Below are positions 16,201 to 16,944 of a stretch of DNA of 16,944 nt, piece by piece; the stretch's first letter is position 1; each line of letters opens with the position of its first letter. The translations under genes and the position numbers were made by a program. The notes under the pieces were generated by a model that was not told the DNA's origin, made no database searches, and saw only the letters and a program-made list of their open reading frames with translations. The DNA is from Scatavimonas merdipullorum (lineage in GTDB: Bacteria; Bacillota; Clostridia; Oscillospirales; Acutalibacteraceae): contig DVGH01000052.1 of NCBI GenBank assembly GCA_018712865.1, forward strand, positions 1 to 16,944, given 5' to 3'.

Positions 16201-16944
16201 ATGTCTATGATGACGCAGTACCGCCCGTAACAATTCCGACCAATCCTCCCACAGGCGAACGCTATATGCTTGGCGACGTTACGTTTGATGATGAAATTAA
16301 GATAGAAGATGTACTAGCCATGCAGCGCAGCATTGCAATGATGACTTCTCTTACACAGCTGCAAATTACCGCGGGTGATGTGGACAGAAACGGAAAAATT
16401 GAAATTGCAGATGTTCTGGAAGTGCAAAAATACATTGCAAAAATGCCAACTCAATATGATATTGGCAAGGTCTTTAACGATGCAACCGTGCCAACAGACC
16501 CGCAGCCAACAGACCCACAACCAACAGACCCGCAGCCGACAGAGCCACAACCGACGGAGCCACAGCCAACGGAGCCAGAACCGACAGAGCCACAGCCGAC
16601 GGAGCCGCCTGTCAGCAATGAGGTAACCCTCTATTTCTCAAATGGTGTGTGGTGGGACAAGGTATATGTATATGCCTGGAGGACCTCTGACGAAAATATG
16701 AATGCAGCATGGCCCGGCGAAGAGATGACCGCCGTAGGGCAAAATAGTTTTGGTGAAACCATTTATCAGGTAAATATTGACTTAAGCCAGTACGACAATG
16801 TTATTTTCAACAACGGCAGCGGCCAGCAGACAGAAGATATTCCACTTACTTCGGCCTCGAACAATATGGGATATTATTGTGATAAGAACGTGCAGAATGC
16901 ACAGGGCCATTACGGCTATGGCACATATCTGTTTGACCCTTCCT
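13209..16944 (+). CDS. pulA: Secreted type I pullulanase with MucBP, CBM26-like and dockerin domains, 3' end outside window
   Basis: Hydrolyses alpha-1,6 branch linkages of starch outside the cell. 1245 codons are present and the frame runs off the window. Order: signal peptide (1-26), CBM48-like N-domain (about 45-140), GH13 pullulanase domain with the type I signature YNWGYDP (251-257), nucleophile D367 (GFRFDLMG), acid E396 (YGEPW) and D488 (NSAHDN), C-domain to about 682, MucBP-like repeats (697-763, 769-833), CBM26-like module (840-931), third MucBP-like repeat (937-1002), dockerin (1020-1078), a PTDPQ/PTEPQ linker (1095-1134) and a second CBM26-like module (from 1138, with YVYAW and AWPGEEMT). 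The TTG start at 13209 has AGGAG (13196-13200) 8 nt upstream and opens directly on the signal peptide. The architecture points to a cohesin-bound amylosome as in R. bromii. Enzyme class is firm; MucBP and CBM calls are by pattern. Confidence 0.93.
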   Translation, partial: MKVRKLLAVLLCALMMASAIAVPAQAAVTGDEATGAYSNSADTYNTYAGTDLGATYSKDSTTFKVWAPSASNVQVKRYKTGSDDEAGAGVIETRDMTKNDSNGTWSVTIDGDLNGTYYTYLVTVNGSTKETQDVYSVATGVNGNRSMVIDLDSTDPEGWENDEHMLVANQNDAVIWEVQVRDFSISDTSGVSNAHKGKYLAFTEGGTKLNGTDDISTCVDYLVKQGVNYVHLNPVYDFGSVDETSLSRPQYNWGYDPVNYNVPEGSYSTDPYDGAVRIKEFKQMVQALHDRGIGVIMDVVYNHTYSTDSAFEKTVPGYYYRMQGSSFLNASGCGNVTASDKVMFRKYMIDSVKYWVEEYHIDGFRFDLMGCHDITTMNQIRAELDAIDRRILMYGEPWMADWGSNGISSSQACIMDNASRVSERIAMFNDKIRNALKGGTDDASQGYIQGSTTVTNDIKAGMMGGSSTTWGKWARQPSQCITYNSAHDNLTLWDKILKSNGSTDYDGTNATFLAQNKLSAAIVLTSQGIPFYLAGEEFARTKYGEHNSYNSPDNINQLDWSRVETYSNLVDYYKGLMQIRANYSPFRDPTSASGATTYFVENGSVIAYTIQNKTANAANEWGTMAVLTNNTASARSITLQGQAALPSSWVVLANGQSAGVTSLGTVSGSTVSVPARSAMILVDAASYNSVQVPEETYRTITTNHIDSETGEVLKTTTSLYKDGTTYRTQPDSDILFDYNLVRTEGTTTGTVSQDVTVSYYYQKSNVESYTLTVQYVDQQGQALMPEKTTRVKDGQAYEEPHETISGYELDTDQLPGKTFGYITGDTTITYTYKASDYDNLKVHYYNGNGWATPYMYAYDDSSSLVLLTGDWPGTRMTADAAMGANWYTYPEIDVAQAKVMFTNGAASGTEQEPGANMPGYEASGEVWIQDGVTSFNSKVVVSYVDGDGNKLAQDQVLTGEKVTTSDTYTTQGLAGYENPVIMGNAQGAWAVGTKNVVYVYDDAVPPVTIPTNPPTGERYMLGDVTFDDEIKIEDVLAMQRSIAMMTSLTQLQITAGDVDRNGKIEIADVLEVQKYIAKMPTQYDIGKVFNDATVPTDPQPTDPQPTDPQPTEPQPTEPQPTEPEPTEPQPTEPPVSNEVTLYFSNGVWWDKVYVYAWRTSDENMNAAWPGEEMTAVGQNSFGETIYQVNIDLSQYDNVIFNNGSGQQTEDIPLTSASNNMGYYCDKNVQNAQGHYGYGTYLFDPS
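16491..16610 (+). repeat. 15-bp tandem repeat encoding a PTDPQ/PTEPQ linker
   Basis: Eight 15-bp units of the form CCAACAGACCCGCAG encode Pro-Thr-Asp/Glu-Pro-Gln. The first three units have Asp (GAC) and the last five Glu (GAG); the sixth ends in Glu rather than Gln and the eighth ends in Pro. It is a flexible extracellular linker between dockerin and CBM26-like module, and a likely site of copy-number change. Confidence 0.9.

Noticed and set aside
16314..16550. Cys/Trp/Leu-rich frame on the minus strand over the PTEPQ repeat
   Set aside because: It is the reverse translation of the 15-bp tandem repeat and has no independent support.
16491..16610. Tandem repeat as a CRISPR array
   Set aside because: The units are 15 bp, contiguous with no spacers, and lie in frame inside the pullulanase gene.

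Overview
The window looks like chromosome of an anaerobic, starch-degrading Clostridia member, probably Oscillospiraceae/Ruminococcaceae. The evidence is a clostridial Rex, ferredoxin-linked IorAB, and a secreted type I pullulanase carrying a dockerin, starch-binding modules and MucBP-like domains, an architecture known from the amylosome of Ruminococcus bromii and its relatives. Genus and species cannot be fixed from sequence alone. No tRNA, rRNA, insertion sequence or CRISPR array was seen.

Layout. (1) 1-2219, minus strand: 5' part of a secreted or membrane-tethered M4 (thermolysin-like) metallopeptidase, TTG start, C-terminus outside the window. (2) 2220-2599: divergent intergenic region with three dyad symmetries, followed by a small XRE repressor on the plus strand (2600-2809) and a bidirectional terminator. 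(3) 2966-7113, minus strand: acnA (aconitase) and icd (NADP isocitrate dehydrogenase) behind a near-consensus promoter whose start site is covered by a Rex-box-like operator, with rex itself immediately downstream of icd. (4) 7268-12971, plus strand: a sodium:solute symporter, then paaK-iorA-iorB, ending in a good intrinsic terminator. (5) 12972-16944, plus strand: a cre-bearing leader and a multidomain pullulanase (TTG start) that runs off the window end.

How the parts may work together. acnA and icd form the oxidative branch citrate -> isocitrate -> 2-oxoglutarate, feeding glutamate synthesis and NADPH; the Rex box suggests tuning by the NADH/NAD+ ratio. An AMP-forming aryl-CoA ligase with IorAB fits the aryl-acid salvage route (arylacetate -> arylacetyl-CoA -> arylpyruvate -> aromatic amino acid) known in methanogens and in phenylacetate-requiring ruminococci; the symporter upstream could import the acid, which is inference. 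The pullulanase debranches starch outside the cell, probably on a cohesin scaffold, under carbon control through the cre site.

The strongest points for a second look are the Rex box on acnA-icd, the two-hydrophobic-segment architecture of the M4 protease, the pullulanase domain order with an internal, partly degenerate dockerin, and the dyads between the M4 and XRE genes. Three genes (M4 protease, paaK, pullulanase) appear to start with TTG, so ATG-only gene finding would miss or mis-start them.
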